From Hyphomicrobiales bacterium (lineage in GTDB: Bacteria; Pseudomonadota; Alphaproteobacteria; Rhizobiales; Beijerinckiaceae): a DNA stretch of 64,000 nt. The notes under the pieces are model-generated. The model was not told where the DNA came from and searched no databases. It saw only the letters and a list, made by a program, of their open reading frames with translations. Positions 1 through 10,155 of the stretch are shown here, piece by piece. Both the position numbers and the translations under genes were made by a program. Within the stretch, counting starts at the first letter, position 1, and each line of letters opens with the position of its first letter. Location: contig JAIXZO010000002.1 in NCBI GenBank assembly GCA_027489535.1, positions 1-64,000 of the forward strand, written 5' to 3'.

Positions 1-372
1 GTCGATGGCCTCCGCCGTCGCGCCGATCATCTCGACATTGTACTTTTCGAGCACGCCCATCTTCTTGAGCGACAGCGCGCAGTTTAGCGCGGTCTGGCCG
101 CCCATGGTCGGCAGCAGAGCGTCCGGACGCTCCTTCTCGATGATCTTCGCGACGATCTCGGGCGTGATCGGCTCGACATAGGTCCGGTCCGCCATGTTCG
201 GATCGGTCATGATCGTGGCGGGGTTCGAGTTGACCAGAATGATCCGGTACCCTTCCTCCCGGAGCGCCTTGCAGGCCTGCGTGCCCGAATAGTCGAACTC
301 GCAGGCTTGTCCGATCACGATCGGACCGGCGCCGATGATGAGAATGGAGGAAATGTCCGTACGTTTCGGCAT
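1..372 (-). CDS. carB: Carbamoyl-phosphate synthase large subunit, N-terminal fragment
   Basis: This is the first 124 codons of the large subunit, which makes carbamoyl phosphate from ammonia, bicarbonate and two ATP for arginine and pyrimidine synthesis. The gene continues past the left edge of the window. Translation from 372 begins [18 protein letters not shown] and goes on with the family's [16 protein letters not shown] and [10 protein letters not shown] segments, the start of the first pre-ATP-grasp domain. The sequence is intact as far as it is visible. It is not contiguous with carA, which lies 3.5 kb away on the same strand with other genes between. Its leader carries a terminator-like hairpin and a short ORF (see 432-465 and 446-481), so attenuation control is possible. 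Confidence 0.97.
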   Translation of the reverse strand, partial: MPKRTDISSILIIGAGPIVIGQACEFDYSGTQACKALREEGYRIILVNSNPATIMTDPNMADRTYVEPITPEIVAKIIEKERPDALLPTMGGQTALNCALSLKKMGVLEKYNVEMIGATAEAID

Positions 373-431
373 GATCTCGTTCACTCGCATCGGGCGCGTC
401 GCAGCCCCGGAAAAGGGCCGTTCGCGCGCAT

Positions 432-465
432 AAAAAAAGGCCGCGTCATCGACCAACAAGCGGCC
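432..465 (-). terminator. Intrinsic-terminator-like hairpin in the carB leader
   Basis: Read on the minus strand, GGCCGC (465-460) and GCGGCC (444-439) form a perfect 6-bp GC stem around a 15-nt loop, followed at once by seven T residues (438-432). That is the architecture of a Rho-independent terminator reading towards carB, whose start is about 60 nt further on. No minus-strand gene of normal size ends just upstream, so the likely role is premature termination within the carB leader. The plus strand has no T tract, so it is not a terminator for the gtrA side. Function is inferred. Confidence 0.6.
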
Positions 466-481
466 GGAACGCGTCCTTCAT
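446..481 (-). CDS. Candidate 11-codon leader peptide upstream of carB
   Basis: On the minus strand an ATG at 481 opens an 11-codon [14 protein letters not shown], ending in TGA at 448-446. The 5' arm of the terminator hairpin lies inside the ORF and the stop codon lies in the loop, as in ribosome-mediated attenuators. It contains two arginine codons, CGG and CGA, the second immediately before the stop. There is no strong Shine-Dalgarno sequence upstream (only GAAACGG), which weakens the case. Translation is not established. It could be a chance ORF. Confidence 0.3.
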   Translation of the reverse strand: MKDAFRPLVGR

Positions 482-572
482 GAACCGTTTCGTTCGGGCG
501 GGAGGACGTCTTGCACGGACCCACCGAAGTTGGGTGTTCGTAGACGAGAATCGCGAGGGAGGGAAGGGCGAA

Positions 573-1043
573 ATGGGCGTTTTCCCGTCATCGACGCAGG
601 TGACGCCGCGTGCGGGACCGGATATGGCCGGAGCACCCGTCGCGGAACCTGTGATGAAGCTTCTCGCCCGCCAATTCGTCGCCTTCTCCGGCGTCGGCGT
701 TCTCGCCGCGGTCGTGCATTATTCCGTGCTCGTGGCGCTCGTCGAAAGCGGGGTCGCCGAGCCCGTCTTCGCCAATTTGTCGGCCTATGTCGCGGGCGGG
801 ATCGCGTCCTACGGATTGTCGCGGCGTTATGCGTTCCGCAGCGAGCGTGCCCATTCCGAAGCCACGTGGCGCTTCGCCCTGGTGGCCGGCGTCGGCTTTC
901 TGCTTACGGGTTTCTTCACGCACCTGTTTCATGATCGTTTCGGGGCCCCTTACGTCGTCGCCGCGCTGATGACGACCGGGGTGGTGCTGTTCTGGAGTTT
1001 TGCGGCCCATAAAATGTGGACGTTCAGGAGCCGCGGATCCTGA
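573..1043 (+). CDS. GtrA-like small membrane protein
   Basis: GtrA-family proteins are small four-helix membrane proteins, often proposed to help move polyprenol-linked sugars in cell-surface glycosylation. The conserved part starts at MKLLARQFVAFSGVGVL (codon 654) and shows four hydrophobic stretches with the family's basic motif before the last ones (SRRYAFRSE) and a WTFRS tail. A start at 573 is preferred because a purine-rich GGGAGGGAAGG lies just upstream; it gives 156 residues. Starts at 624 or 654 (129 residues, closer to the usual family length) are possible. It stands 42 bp upstream of a GT-C-like membrane protein, and the pair may act together on a lipid-linked sugar. Confidence 0.75.
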   Translation: MGVFPSSTQVTPRAGPDMAGAPVAEPVMKLLARQFVAFSGVGVLAAVVHYSVLVALVESGVAEPVFANLSAYVAGGIASYGLSRRYAFRSERAHSEATWRFALVAGVGFLLTGFFTHLFHDRFGAPYVVAALMTTGVVLFWSFAAHKMWTFRSRGS

Positions 1044-1085
1044 TTTCTCGACGTGTTTTCACGATGCCTTTGACGGACTGCACCA

Positions 1086-2708
1086 TTGAACATTCGATTT
1101 TTGGTCGCCTACGGGGCAGTGGCCGCCTTTTCGCTGTTTCTGAGGAGCGAATTGCCCGTCACCTATCACGCCTCCGCGGCGGGTGACGACGCGCTGTTCG
1201 CCGGGCAGGCGATCCAATTGCTGACGACGGGTTGGCTGGGGCCTTACTCCTCGCAGACTTTGGTGAAAGGCCCCGGCTTTCCCATGATGCTCGCCATCTC
1301 CATGGCGTCCGGGATCTCCGCGATCAGCTTTCAGCACCTGTTCCATCTGGCCTCGGCGTTCGTTTTTTCACGCGTCCTTTTCCGCATCCTCGACGACGAA
1401 AGAGCGGCCTTCATCGGTTTCGTCGTCCTTGCGTTGAACCCGATCCTTTTCGCCGCGGTCACGTCGCGGATCATTCGGGAAGGCTTTTACACGGGCCTGA
1501 CGATGCTGTTTGCAGGGACTCTCGCGCTCATCATGCTCGGGCTCGAGAAGCGCCGCCGGGCCGCCGCGATCGGCGCCGGGCTGTGCGGCGGCTGGTTGGC
1601 GATCACGCGGGAGGAGGGCATTTGGCTCTGGCCCGTGATCGCCTCGGCGCTCGCCCTTGCATGGTTCGGGCGGCATACGTGGCGCTCGCTTGCACTCTCG
1701 GTCGCCGTGGCCTCGGCCGCCGCAGCCGTCCCCGTCATTGCGGTCGTCGCCGCCAACCATGCGGCCTACGGCGTCGCGACGGTCACGGAGATTCAAGGGA
1801 CGGGCTATCCGCGCGCCTTCGCGGCCCTGACCCGCGTCGAACATGATCGATGGACCCGCTTCAGCGCCTTTCCTCGGGATGCGCGGGAGCGCGTCGCCGG
1901 GGTCAGTCCCGCCTTCCGCGAGATCTCGGAGGCCTTCGAGCGGAGATACGGCGTCTACCAAGCGGAGGTCTGCGGGGTCTTCGGATGCTCCGACCTGCCG
2001 GCGGGTTGGCTGCCTTGGGTGCTGCGGGAAGCGGTCGCGGAAAACGGTCATCATGCGGATGCGACGCGTGCGGACGCATTTTATCGCCGCCTCGCCGACG
2101 AGATCGACGCGGCCTGCGACGAGGCACGCCTGCCGTGCGGCTCGCGCCGAACCGGGATCAGTCTGCCGTTTCGCCCGCATTACGTCATGGATACGCTGGC
2201 TGAGTTGCCTCTCGGCTTTCGCAACATTCTGCTGTGGGACGAAGCCGGCTTCCGCGCCTCTCCCAGCGAGGGCGAGAGGCTCGACTTCTGGGCTTCGCTG
2301 CTCGGCCCGCTGCAGCCTGCCGGTCCCGTCGAAGCGGCGGAGGGCCGGGGCGCGGAAGCCCTCGCCCTGTTTTCGCAATTCGTCCGTGCGTTCTACGGAC
2401 CGGCGGTCCTGCTGGGTTGGGTCGCGGGATTGGTCGGGTGCTGCGTCGTCGCGGCCGGACGGTCGACGGGACGGACTGCGGACCGCGCCGCCCGCGATCT
2501 GGGCGTCGTTTTCGTCCTGTTTTCCGGGATCGCCGTCATCCGCATCGGGGTCATCGCCTATACGGCGGTGTCCGTGACGCATGTGCACATGGCGGCCAAC
2601 TATCTGTTGCCTGCAAATCCGCCCACGGTCGCGGCCGCGGCGGTGGGCTGGATGCTGGTCGCGCGCCTCATCTGGCGGCGCGGCGGCCCCGTTGCAGCCG
2701 CTTCATAG
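1086..2708 (+). CDS. Polytopic membrane protein, probable GT-C type glycosyltransferase
   Basis: This is a 540-residue protein with many membrane segments: an N-terminal helix, then an acidic loop containing GDDALFAGQAI, then alternating hydrophobic segments, a large loop in roughly residues 240-430 and C-terminal helices. An acidic pair after the first helix, together with the KGPGFPMML stretch, resembles GT-C/ArnT-like transferases that use polyprenyl-phosphate sugars. No family can be named with certainty. The start is TTG at 1086, because the ATG at 1064 is out of frame and the next in-frame ATG would remove the first helix. It follows a GtrA-like gene. The stop overlaps the end of the converging methyltransferase gene by 6 bp. 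Confidence 0.65.
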   Translation: MNIRFLVAYGAVAAFSLFLRSELPVTYHASAAGDDALFAGQAIQLLTTGWLGPYSSQTLVKGPGFPMMLAISMASGISAISFQHLFHLASAFVFSRVLFRILDDERAAFIGFVVLALNPILFAAVTSRIIREGFYTGLTMLFAGTLALIMLGLEKRRRAAAIGAGLCGGWLAITREEGIWLWPVIASALALAWFGRHTWRSLALSVAVASAAAAVPVIAVVAANHAAYGVATVTEIQGTGYPRAFAALTRVEHDRWTRFSAFPRDARERVAGVSPAFREISEAFERRYGVYQAEVCGVFGCSDLPAGWLPWVLREAVAENGHHADATRADAFYRRLADEIDAACDEARLPCGSRRTGISLPFRPHYVMDTLAELPLGFRNILLWDEAGFRASPSEGERLDFWASLLGPLQPAGPVEAAEGRGAEALALFSQFVRAFYGPAVLLGWVAGLVGCCVVAAGRSTGRTADRAARDLGVVFVLFSGIAVIRIGVIAYTAVSVTHVHMAANYLLPANPPTVAAAAVGWMLVARLIWRRGGPVAAAS

Positions 2709-3395
2709 CGCCCGGCGGGCGGCGAAGGTCATACGCGCCTGATTGTGGCCGATATTGATCTTCCGTCTCACCGCGGTGAAGCCGGCATGGTCGAAGATCG
2801 CGAGCATTTCATCGGCATCATAAAACGAGAGACCGAGTTCGGCGCGCAGCTTCCGGTAATCGGAAAAGAACGTCCGCACGAGCCCTATGACGGCGGGAAT
2901 GAAGAAGCCGCCTTCCCAGCCGAAGCGCAGCAGCGAAGCGGCGTCGGACAGCGGGCTTTTTCCGCGCGGGATCACATCCCCGATCACGAGGGTACCTGCG
3001 GGCTTCAGCAGCGGACGGAGCATCGCGAGCATGGCGTCGAGTTCGCCGCGCGAGAGATATTGCAGCAGCGAATTGACCACGATGAGATCAAACGTGTCGG
3101 GCGCGAGCGCCTTCACCTCTTCGGGCGAAAGCACCGCGACGTCCGCGCGGCCGGCATGGCGGTCCGTCAGCTTGGCACGGACGGAGGGCGCGGCATCGGA
3201 CAGAACGAGCCGGGCGCATCGGCCGACCACCACCTCCGCCGCCGTCGCCTCGCCGCAGGCGTAGTCGAGAACGACCGCCTCGGGCGAGGGGATCAGCGCG
3301 GCGATGTCCGCGGCGATGCGGCGATCATGCAACGTACGATGGCGCGCATTGACGTAGATCGAGTGTTCGCCGTCCCAGAAATCCTTCCAGCTCAT
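2703..3395 (-). CDS. Class I SAM-dependent methyltransferase
   Basis: The 230-residue protein has the Rossmann methyltransferase motifs. Motif I is VLDYACGEATAAEVV (around residue 42), then an acidic end of strand 2 (LVLSDAAP), motif post-I (DVAVLSPEEV), motif II (FDLIVVNSLLQYL) and motif III (LLKPAGTLVIGDVIP). It has a segment FGWEGGFFIPAVIGLVRTFF that could touch a membrane or form a substrate lid. The substrate is unknown. It starts 16 bp after the cytochrome c stop, probably in the same transcript as carA and the cytochrome. It converges on the GT-C-like gene with overlapping stops. Confidence 0.8.
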   Translation of the reverse strand: MSWKDFWDGEHSIYVNARHRTLHDRRIAADIAALIPSPEAVVLDYACGEATAAEVVVGRCARLVLSDAAPSVRAKLTDRHAGRADVAVLSPEEVKALAPDTFDLIVVNSLLQYLSRGELDAMLAMLRPLLKPAGTLVIGDVIPRGKSPLSDAASLLRFGWEGGFFIPAVIGLVRTFFSDYRKLRAELGLSFYDADEMLAIFDHAGFTAVRRKINIGHNQARMTFAARRAL

Positions 3396-3411
3396 CCGGC
3401 CCGCGCCTCCG

Positions 3412-3771
3412 TCACTGTCGGTTGATGCGCTTGAGATATGCGATCAGGTCGCCGAGATCGTCCGGTTCGAAGATGAAATGCGGCATGTCGGCTTCGCCGT
3501 GCCCCATCGTGATGCCTTCGGCGAGCGCTTCTTCCAAAGCTTCGATCTTGTAGCGCTTGGACAGCGTGCGGAACGGCGGGGATTTGGGGTTGGGGCTGTC
3601 GCCCTTGAGACCCGTCGCGTGGCAGGTGCCGCAATTCTCGCGGGCCAGCATTTCGCCGCGCACGACGGGCGCGGGCTCGGGCTTGGTTTTGCTCTTGGTC
3701 GCCGCGACGCCGTAACCGGCCGATGCCGTGAGGGCCGCAAGCAATGCGGCCGTCGTCACAATGGTCTTCAT
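3412..3771 (-). CDS. Small periplasmic c-type cytochrome
   Basis: A 119-residue exported monohaem cytochrome c. Residues 1-24 form a Sec signal peptide (MKTIVTTAALLAALTASAGYGVAA). The haem-binding motif is CGTCH (around residue 47) and a methionine ligand candidate lies in EADMPHFIF near residue 95. The C-terminal helix DDLGDLIAYLKRIN is typical of class I cytochrome c. A longer reading frame extends upstream, but the start at 3771 is supported by GGGGGGACG just before the ATG and by the signal peptide. Its redox partner is not in the window. It lies between carA and a methyltransferase on the same strand. Confidence 0.9.
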   Translation of the reverse strand: MKTIVTTAALLAALTASAGYGVAATKSKTKPEPAPVVRGEMLARENCGTCHATGLKGDSPNPKSPPFRTLSKRYKIEALEEALAEGITMGHGEADMPHFIFEPDDLGDLIAYLKRINRQ

Positions 3772-3811
3772 CGTCCCCCCCCCGCCGAACGAATCAACGT
3801 TCCGGCATCGT

Positions 3812-3834
3812 GCAGCCCGGATGGGCCGGGCTGC
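3812..3834 (-). repeat. GC-rich perfect hairpin downstream of carA
   Basis: GCAGCCCGG (3812-3820) and CCGGGCTGC (3826-3834) form a 9-bp perfect stem with a 5-nt loop, 20 bp after the carA stop and about 40 bp before the cytochrome start. There is no T tract on either strand, so it is not a classic intrinsic terminator. It may stabilise the carA 3' end or attenuate read-through into the cytochrome gene. Confidence 0.4.
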
Positions 3835-3854
3835 AAGCCGGGGAGAAAAGGCGT

Positions 3855-5054
3855 TCAGGCCGCCTTGTTGGCCGCGATCATCTCGACGAAGCGGTCGAAC
3901 AGATAATGGCTGTCCTGCGGGCCGGGCGACGCCTCGGGATGGTGCTGCACCGAGAAGGCCGGGCGGTCCTTCAGTGCGATGCCGCAATTTGAGCCGTCGA
4001 ACAGCGAGACATGCGTCTCTTCCGCGTTGGCGGGCAGGGATGCGCCGTCGACCGCGAAGCCGTGGTTCATCGACACGATCTCGACCTTGCCGGTGGTGAA
4101 GTCCTTCACCGGATGGTTCGCGCCGTGGTGGCCCTGATGCATCTTGGCGGTGGTCGCACCGACGGCCAGCGCCATCATCTGGTGGCCGAGGCAGATGCCG
4201 AAGGTCGGCACCTTCTTATCCAGCAATTCGCGGATCACCGGAACCGAGTAGACGCCGGTCGCTGCCGGGTCGCCGGGACCGTTCGAGAGGAACACGCCGT
4301 CCGGCTTCAAAGCCATGACCTCTTCCGCCGTCGTGGTGGCGGGCACGACGGTGACCTTGCAGCCGCGGTCGGCCAGCAGGCGCAGGATGTTGCGCTTGAC
4401 GCCGTAATCGATGGCGACGACGTGGTGCTTGGGCTCGGCGAGCTCGCCGTAGCCTTCGTTCCACTTCCAGCTGGTTTCGGTCCAGGTGAAGCGCTGGGCC
4501 GAGGTGACCATGGGCACGAGGTCGAGCCCGTCCATCGAGGGGAGCGCGGCGGCCTTGGCCTTCAGGGCGGGGATGTCGAACTTGCCGGAAGGCTCATGCG
4601 CGATCACGGCGTTAGGCATGCCCTTTTCGCGGATCAGCGCGGTGAGGGCGCGGGTGTCGATGCCCGACAGGCCGATGATGTTGCGCGACTTCAGCCAAGC
4701 GTCGAAATGCTTGGCCGAGCGGTAGTTCGAAGGCTGCGTCACGTCGGCATGCAGCACGACGCCGCGCACTTCCGAGGACGCCGCCATGTTGACGGTTTCG
4801 ATGTCCTCGTCGTTGGAACCGACATTGCCGATATGGGGGAAGGTGAAGGTGATGATCTGCCCGGCATAGGACGGGTCGGTCAGGATTTCCTGATACCCGG
4901 TCATTGCAGTGTTGAAGCAGACCTCGCCGGGCGCGTCGCCCGTCGCGCCCAGGCCGAAGCCCTCCAGCACGGTGCCGTCGGCCAGCACGAGAAGTGCGGT
5001 CGCGCGCGGTTCTTCCCAGCCGCCGGCCGGGCCCTGATCTTGAAGCATCGCCAT
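3855..5054 (-). CDS. carA: Carbamoyl-phosphate synthase small (glutaminase) subunit
   Basis: The 399-residue small subunit hydrolyses glutamine and passes ammonia to CarB. The N-terminal CPSase small-chain domain (ADGTVLEGFGLG, FNTAMTGYQEILTDPSY) is followed by a class I glutamine amidotransferase domain with the nucleophile in GICLGHQMM (around residue 289) and the His-Glu pair in HHPEASPGP near the end. The length is normal for the family. The reading frame is open upstream to 5459, but the start at 5054 has an AGGACG ribosome-binding site and gives the usual N-terminus. It is divergent from yqeY. In many relatives carA and carB are near neighbours; here 3.5 kb including two plus-strand genes separates them. 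Confidence 0.97.
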   Translation of the reverse strand: MAMLQDQGPAGGWEEPRATALLVLADGTVLEGFGLGATGDAPGEVCFNTAMTGYQEILTDPSYAGQIITFTFPHIGNVGSNDEDIETVNMAASSEVRGVVLHADVTQPSNYRSAKHFDAWLKSRNIIGLSGIDTRALTALIREKGMPNAVIAHEPSGKFDIPALKAKAAALPSMDGLDLVPMVTSAQRFTWTETSWKWNEGYGELAEPKHHVVAIDYGVKRNILRLLADRGCKVTVVPATTTAEEVMALKPDGVFLSNGPGDPAATGVYSVPVIRELLDKKVPTFGICLGHQMMALAVGATTAKMHQGHHGANHPVKDFTTGKVEIVSMNHGFAVDGASLPANAEETHVSLFDGSNCGIALKDRPAFSVQHHPEASPGPQDSHYLFDRFVEMIAANKAA

Positions 5055-5277
5055 TTTCGTCCTAAACCCTGCGGCCCGGGCGCGAGCGGCATGAACCGTC
5101 GCGTCTATGACTGAAGTTCCGGGGATCGGGCCGGGAAAATAAGACGAGCTTCTGCCCCCGTCAACGATCTCCGCCGAAACGAATTCACTCCGTATTTCAG
5201 CGGCTTGGCTCACGGTGTGCCGAAAGGCGACGCGAATCGGCCGAAAAATCCCGCTTCCGCGGGCGAGGGACACGACG

Positions 5278-5730
5278 ATGGCACTGCGCGAAACGTTTAC
5301 CGAAGAGCTAAAGGCGGCCATGCGCGCGGGCGACAAGATGCGCCTCGCCACCATCCGCCTGATGCAGGCGGGCCTCAAGGATCGCGAGATCGAAGCCCGC
5401 ACCTCGGGCAAGGAACTGACCGAGGACGACATCCTCGGCATGCTCCAGAAGATGATCAAGCAGCGGCAGGAATCGCTCCGGATTTACGAGGAAGCCAAGC
5501 GCGAGGACCTCGCGGCGCAGGAGCGCGGCGAGATCGAGGTGATCAACGGCTTCCTGCCCAAGCAGATGGACGAGGCCGAAGTGGGCGCCGCCATCGACGC
5601 CGCCGTGGCGGAAACCGGTGCGGCCGGCATGAAGGACATGGGCAAGGTGATGGCGGTTCTGAAGGAACGCTATGCCGGCCGCATGGATTTCGGCCGCGCG
5701 AGCGGCGCGATCAAGACGCGGTTGAGCTGA
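5278..5730 (+). CDS. yqeY: GatB/YqeY domain protein
   Basis: A 150-residue stand-alone GatB/YqeY protein: an N-terminal helical part (ETFTEELKAAMRAGDKMRLATIRLM) and a C-terminal part (GFLPKQMDEAEV, GMKDMGKVMAVLKER) like the tail of the GatB subunit of tRNA amidotransferases. The molecular role of the free-standing family is not well established; RNA binding or tRNA-dependent amidation is assumed. The start at 5278 has GAGGGA upstream, and the in-frame upstream extension is non-conserved. The order carA (divergent), yqeY, dnaG, rpoD is common in alphaproteobacteria. Confidence 0.9.
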   Translation: MALRETFTEELKAAMRAGDKMRLATIRLMQAGLKDREIEARTSGKELTEDDILGMLQKMIKQRQESLRIYEEAKREDLAAQERGEIEVINGFLPKQMDEAEVGAAIDAAVAETGAAGMKDMGKVMAVLKERYAGRMDFGRASGAIKTRLS

Positions 5731-5825
5731 TCGGGGAAGGGTTTCGGGATCCCGGATCTCGAAATCTTCGCTTCGCGGGGTGATCCCGGGCTTCCTGCCG
5801 GGGCCCTGCCGCCGTAAGACGAGAC

Positions 5826-7748
5826 ATGCGCTTCCCGCCGTCGCTCCTCGACGAGATCAGAGCCCGCCTGCCGGTTTCGGCGGTGGTGAGCCGGCGCGTC
5901 AAATTGCAGAAGGCCGGGCGCGAGTTCAAAGGCCTGTCGCCGTTCAACGCGGAAAAGTCGCCGTCCTTCTTCGTCAACGACCAGAAGGGCTTTTATCACG
6001 ACTTCTCGTCGGGCCGGCACGGCGACATCTTCCGCTTCCTGATGGAGGTCGAGGGGCTTTCGTTCCCCGAAGCCGTGGAGCGGCTCGCCGCCGAGGCGGG
6101 CGTGACGCTTCCGACCGTTTCGGCCGAAGCGGAGGTGCAGGAGCAGCGCCGCAAGGGCCTGCACGAGGTGATGGCTCTGGCGCAGGAGTTCTTCGTCGCG
6201 CGTCTCAAGGGGCGCGAGGGCGCGAAGGCCCGCAACTATCTCGAAGGCCGCGATCTCGGCCCCGGCGTGTGGGACACGTTCGGGATCGGCTGCGCCACGC
6301 CGGACCGGCACGCCTTGCGCGATCACCTCGCCGGAAAGGGCGTGTCCGTCGAGGCGATGATCGAGGCGGGACTGCTGATCTCGGGCGACGACATCCCGGT
6401 GCCTTACGACCGTTTCCGCGACCGCGTGATGTTTCCCATCGCGGACTCGCGCGGCCGCGTGATCGCGTTCGGCGGGCGCGCGCTGGAGAAGGACGTTCCG
6501 GCCAAATATCTGAACTCGCCCGATACGCCGCTCTTTCAGAAGGGCGACGTGCTCTACAACCATCACGTCGCGCGCAAGGCGGCGCATGATGCGGGCACGG
6601 TGATCGCGGTCGAAGGCTATGTCGACGTCATCGGGATGAGCCTCGCAGGCTTCACCAACGTCGTCGCGCCGCTCGGCACGGCTTTGACCGAGAACCAGCT
6701 CGCCCTGCTGTGGCGCATGGCGGACGAGCCGATCCTGTGTTTCGACGGCGACAAGGCGGGACGGCGCGCGGCGCATCGCGCGGTCGACGTGGCGATGCCG
6801 CATCTCCAACCCGGCAAGTCGCTGCGCTTCGCACTGCTGCCGGAAGGACAGGATCCGGACGATCTCGCCCGCACCGGCGGCAGGACCGCCGTGGCCGAGG
6901 TGCTCGACAAGGCGATGCCGCTCGTCGATCTGCTGTGGTCGCGCGAAGTGGAGGCTCGGCCGCTCGACACGCCCGAACGGCGCGCCGCGCTCGAGCGCGA
7001 CTTGCGCGAAAAGCTGAACGCCGTGAAGGACGAGTCGCTGCGCCGTCATTATCGCGCGGAAATCGACATGCGCCTCGGCAAGCTGATGCCGGAGCCGGCG
7101 CGCGGCGGGTGGCGGCGGGCCCCCGCCGGCGGCGGTTATACGGGCCGGACCTACGGCAAGGGCGGGCCGGGCGATCGGCGGCCGGACGGGCGCTCCGGGC
7201 TGCGCGAACCGCTGACGGTGAGCCGGGGGCTGGCCGACAGTCCGCTGTTCAAGCGGGCGACGGCGACCGGGACCATCTCGCCGCGGGAAGCGCTGATCGT
7301 CGGCATTTTTGCAATGAAGCCCGAATTGCTCGCACGTCGGGCGGACATTCTCGCGGAACTCGATTTCGAGCATCCGGACGTCCGCGCCGTCGCCCGGGCG
7401 GTTCTCGATGCGGCCGCCGCAGGCGAGGACGACGCCGAAAGTCTCGCTGCGGCGCTCGCGCGGGCAGGGGTTTCGGGCGAACTCGCTCGGATCGAGGCGG
7501 CGATCAGACCGGGCGATCGCAGTTATCTCTCGCGCGACGCGGCGGAAACGGATATCGACGGCGCTCTGCGTCAGGCGATGACCTTGCATCGGCGCGCCCT
7601 GACGCTACATAACGAATTGCGAGCGGCCGAACGGGCGCTCGCCGAGGACGCCGACGAGGCGAACCTCGCCCGTATCCGGGATCTGCGGCTGCAACTTTCG
7701 GCTCTGGACGGCATGGAAGCCGAAAAGGACCGTCCGGGCGGCTTTTGA
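5826..7748 (+). CDS. dnaG: DNA primase
   Basis: DnaG makes RNA primers at the replication fork. The 640-residue protein has the N-terminal CHC2-type region (about residues 35-70), the catalytic core with the Toprim domain (EGYVDVI near residue 262 and CFDGDKAGRRAA near 303) and a C-terminal helicase-binding region. The zinc-ligand positions are changed: where most DnaG proteins have CPFH and CxxCG, this one reads SPFN and DFSSG, while the surrounding EKSPSFFV and HGDIFRF motifs stay. I recall similar zinc-less DnaG sequences in Hyphomicrobiales, so this is probably a lineage trait and not decay. It lies 95 bp after yqeY and 219 bp before rpoD. Confidence 0.97.
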   Translation: MRFPPSLLDEIRARLPVSAVVSRRVKLQKAGREFKGLSPFNAEKSPSFFVNDQKGFYHDFSSGRHGDIFRFLMEVEGLSFPEAVERLAAEAGVTLPTVSAEAEVQEQRRKGLHEVMALAQEFFVARLKGREGAKARNYLEGRDLGPGVWDTFGIGCATPDRHALRDHLAGKGVSVEAMIEAGLLISGDDIPVPYDRFRDRVMFPIADSRGRVIAFGGRALEKDVPAKYLNSPDTPLFQKGDVLYNHHVARKAAHDAGTVIAVEGYVDVIGMSLAGFTNVVAPLGTALTENQLALLWRMADEPILCFDGDKAGRRAAHRAVDVAMPHLQPGKSLRFALLPEGQDPDDLARTGGRTAVAEVLDKAMPLVDLLWSREVEARPLDTPERRAALERDLREKLNAVKDESLRRHYRAEIDMRLGKLMPEPARGGWRRAPAGGGYTGRTYGKGGPGDRRPDGRSGLREPLTVSRGLADSPLFKRATATGTISPREALIVGIFAMKPELLARRADILAELDFEHPDVRAVARAVLDAAAAGEDDAESLAAALARAGVSGELARIEAAIRPGDRSYLSRDAAETDIDGALRQAMTLHRRALTLHNELRAAERALAEDADEANLARIRDLRLQLSALDGMEAEKDRPGGF

Positions 7749-7967
7749 GACGGGTTGTCGGGCGGGCATCGGGCACGATAAAGCGGGCGGGGGATTTCCC
7801 GCTTCATCGGAGCGGGGCGAAGGCGATCGGTGGGTTGAGGGTGGTCTAGGACGTTCGGATCGGACAATCGGCACCGATCATAGGGTGGTCGCGTTCTTGA
7901 CGCGTGCCGCCCCGTGCCTTTTGAAAGACCGCGTCGGACGGCCGCTCTTGGTGGAGCGAATTGATAC

Positions 7968-9962
<1,995 letters not shown>

Positions 9963-10155
9963 CGTCGTGACGGCGGCGGCGTCGTCGCCGGAGCCGGGAC
10001 CTCGTCGGTGGACCCGCCCCGTTGCCGAGGGGCCATGATGCTCGATACTGCGGGTTGAACGGCGTACATCTGCATTGCGGCGTCAAATCGCGCCTCCTTC
10101 GCGTGGAAATTCCATACGGAGTGCGCTAGCTTCGCAGCACGCCTCTTCCGGGCGA

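Noticed and set aside
466-489. GGAAC-N15-CGTT, a near-match to the EcfG stress promoter upstream of the gtrA-like gene
   Set aside because: The spacer is 15 nt, one short of the accepted 16-17, and it overlaps the carB leader hairpin. The two exact matches elsewhere make this one look accidental.
5055-5459. N-terminal extension of carA
   Set aside because: The extension is non-conserved, runs over the divergent yqeY start region, and the start at 5054 has a good ribosome-binding site.
5670-7589. 639-codon minus-strand frame opposite dnaG
   Set aside because: dnaG is conserved throughout on the plus strand; the other frame has no motifs.
7781-7804. AAGCGGG/CCCGCTT hairpin between dnaG and rpoD as a terminator
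   Set aside because: There is no T tract on the plus side and the loop is long; not enough to call a terminator.
7898-7925. TTGACG-N16-TTTGAA as the rpoD promoter
   Set aside because: The -35 box is good, but the -10 element is poor and no supporting feature was seen.
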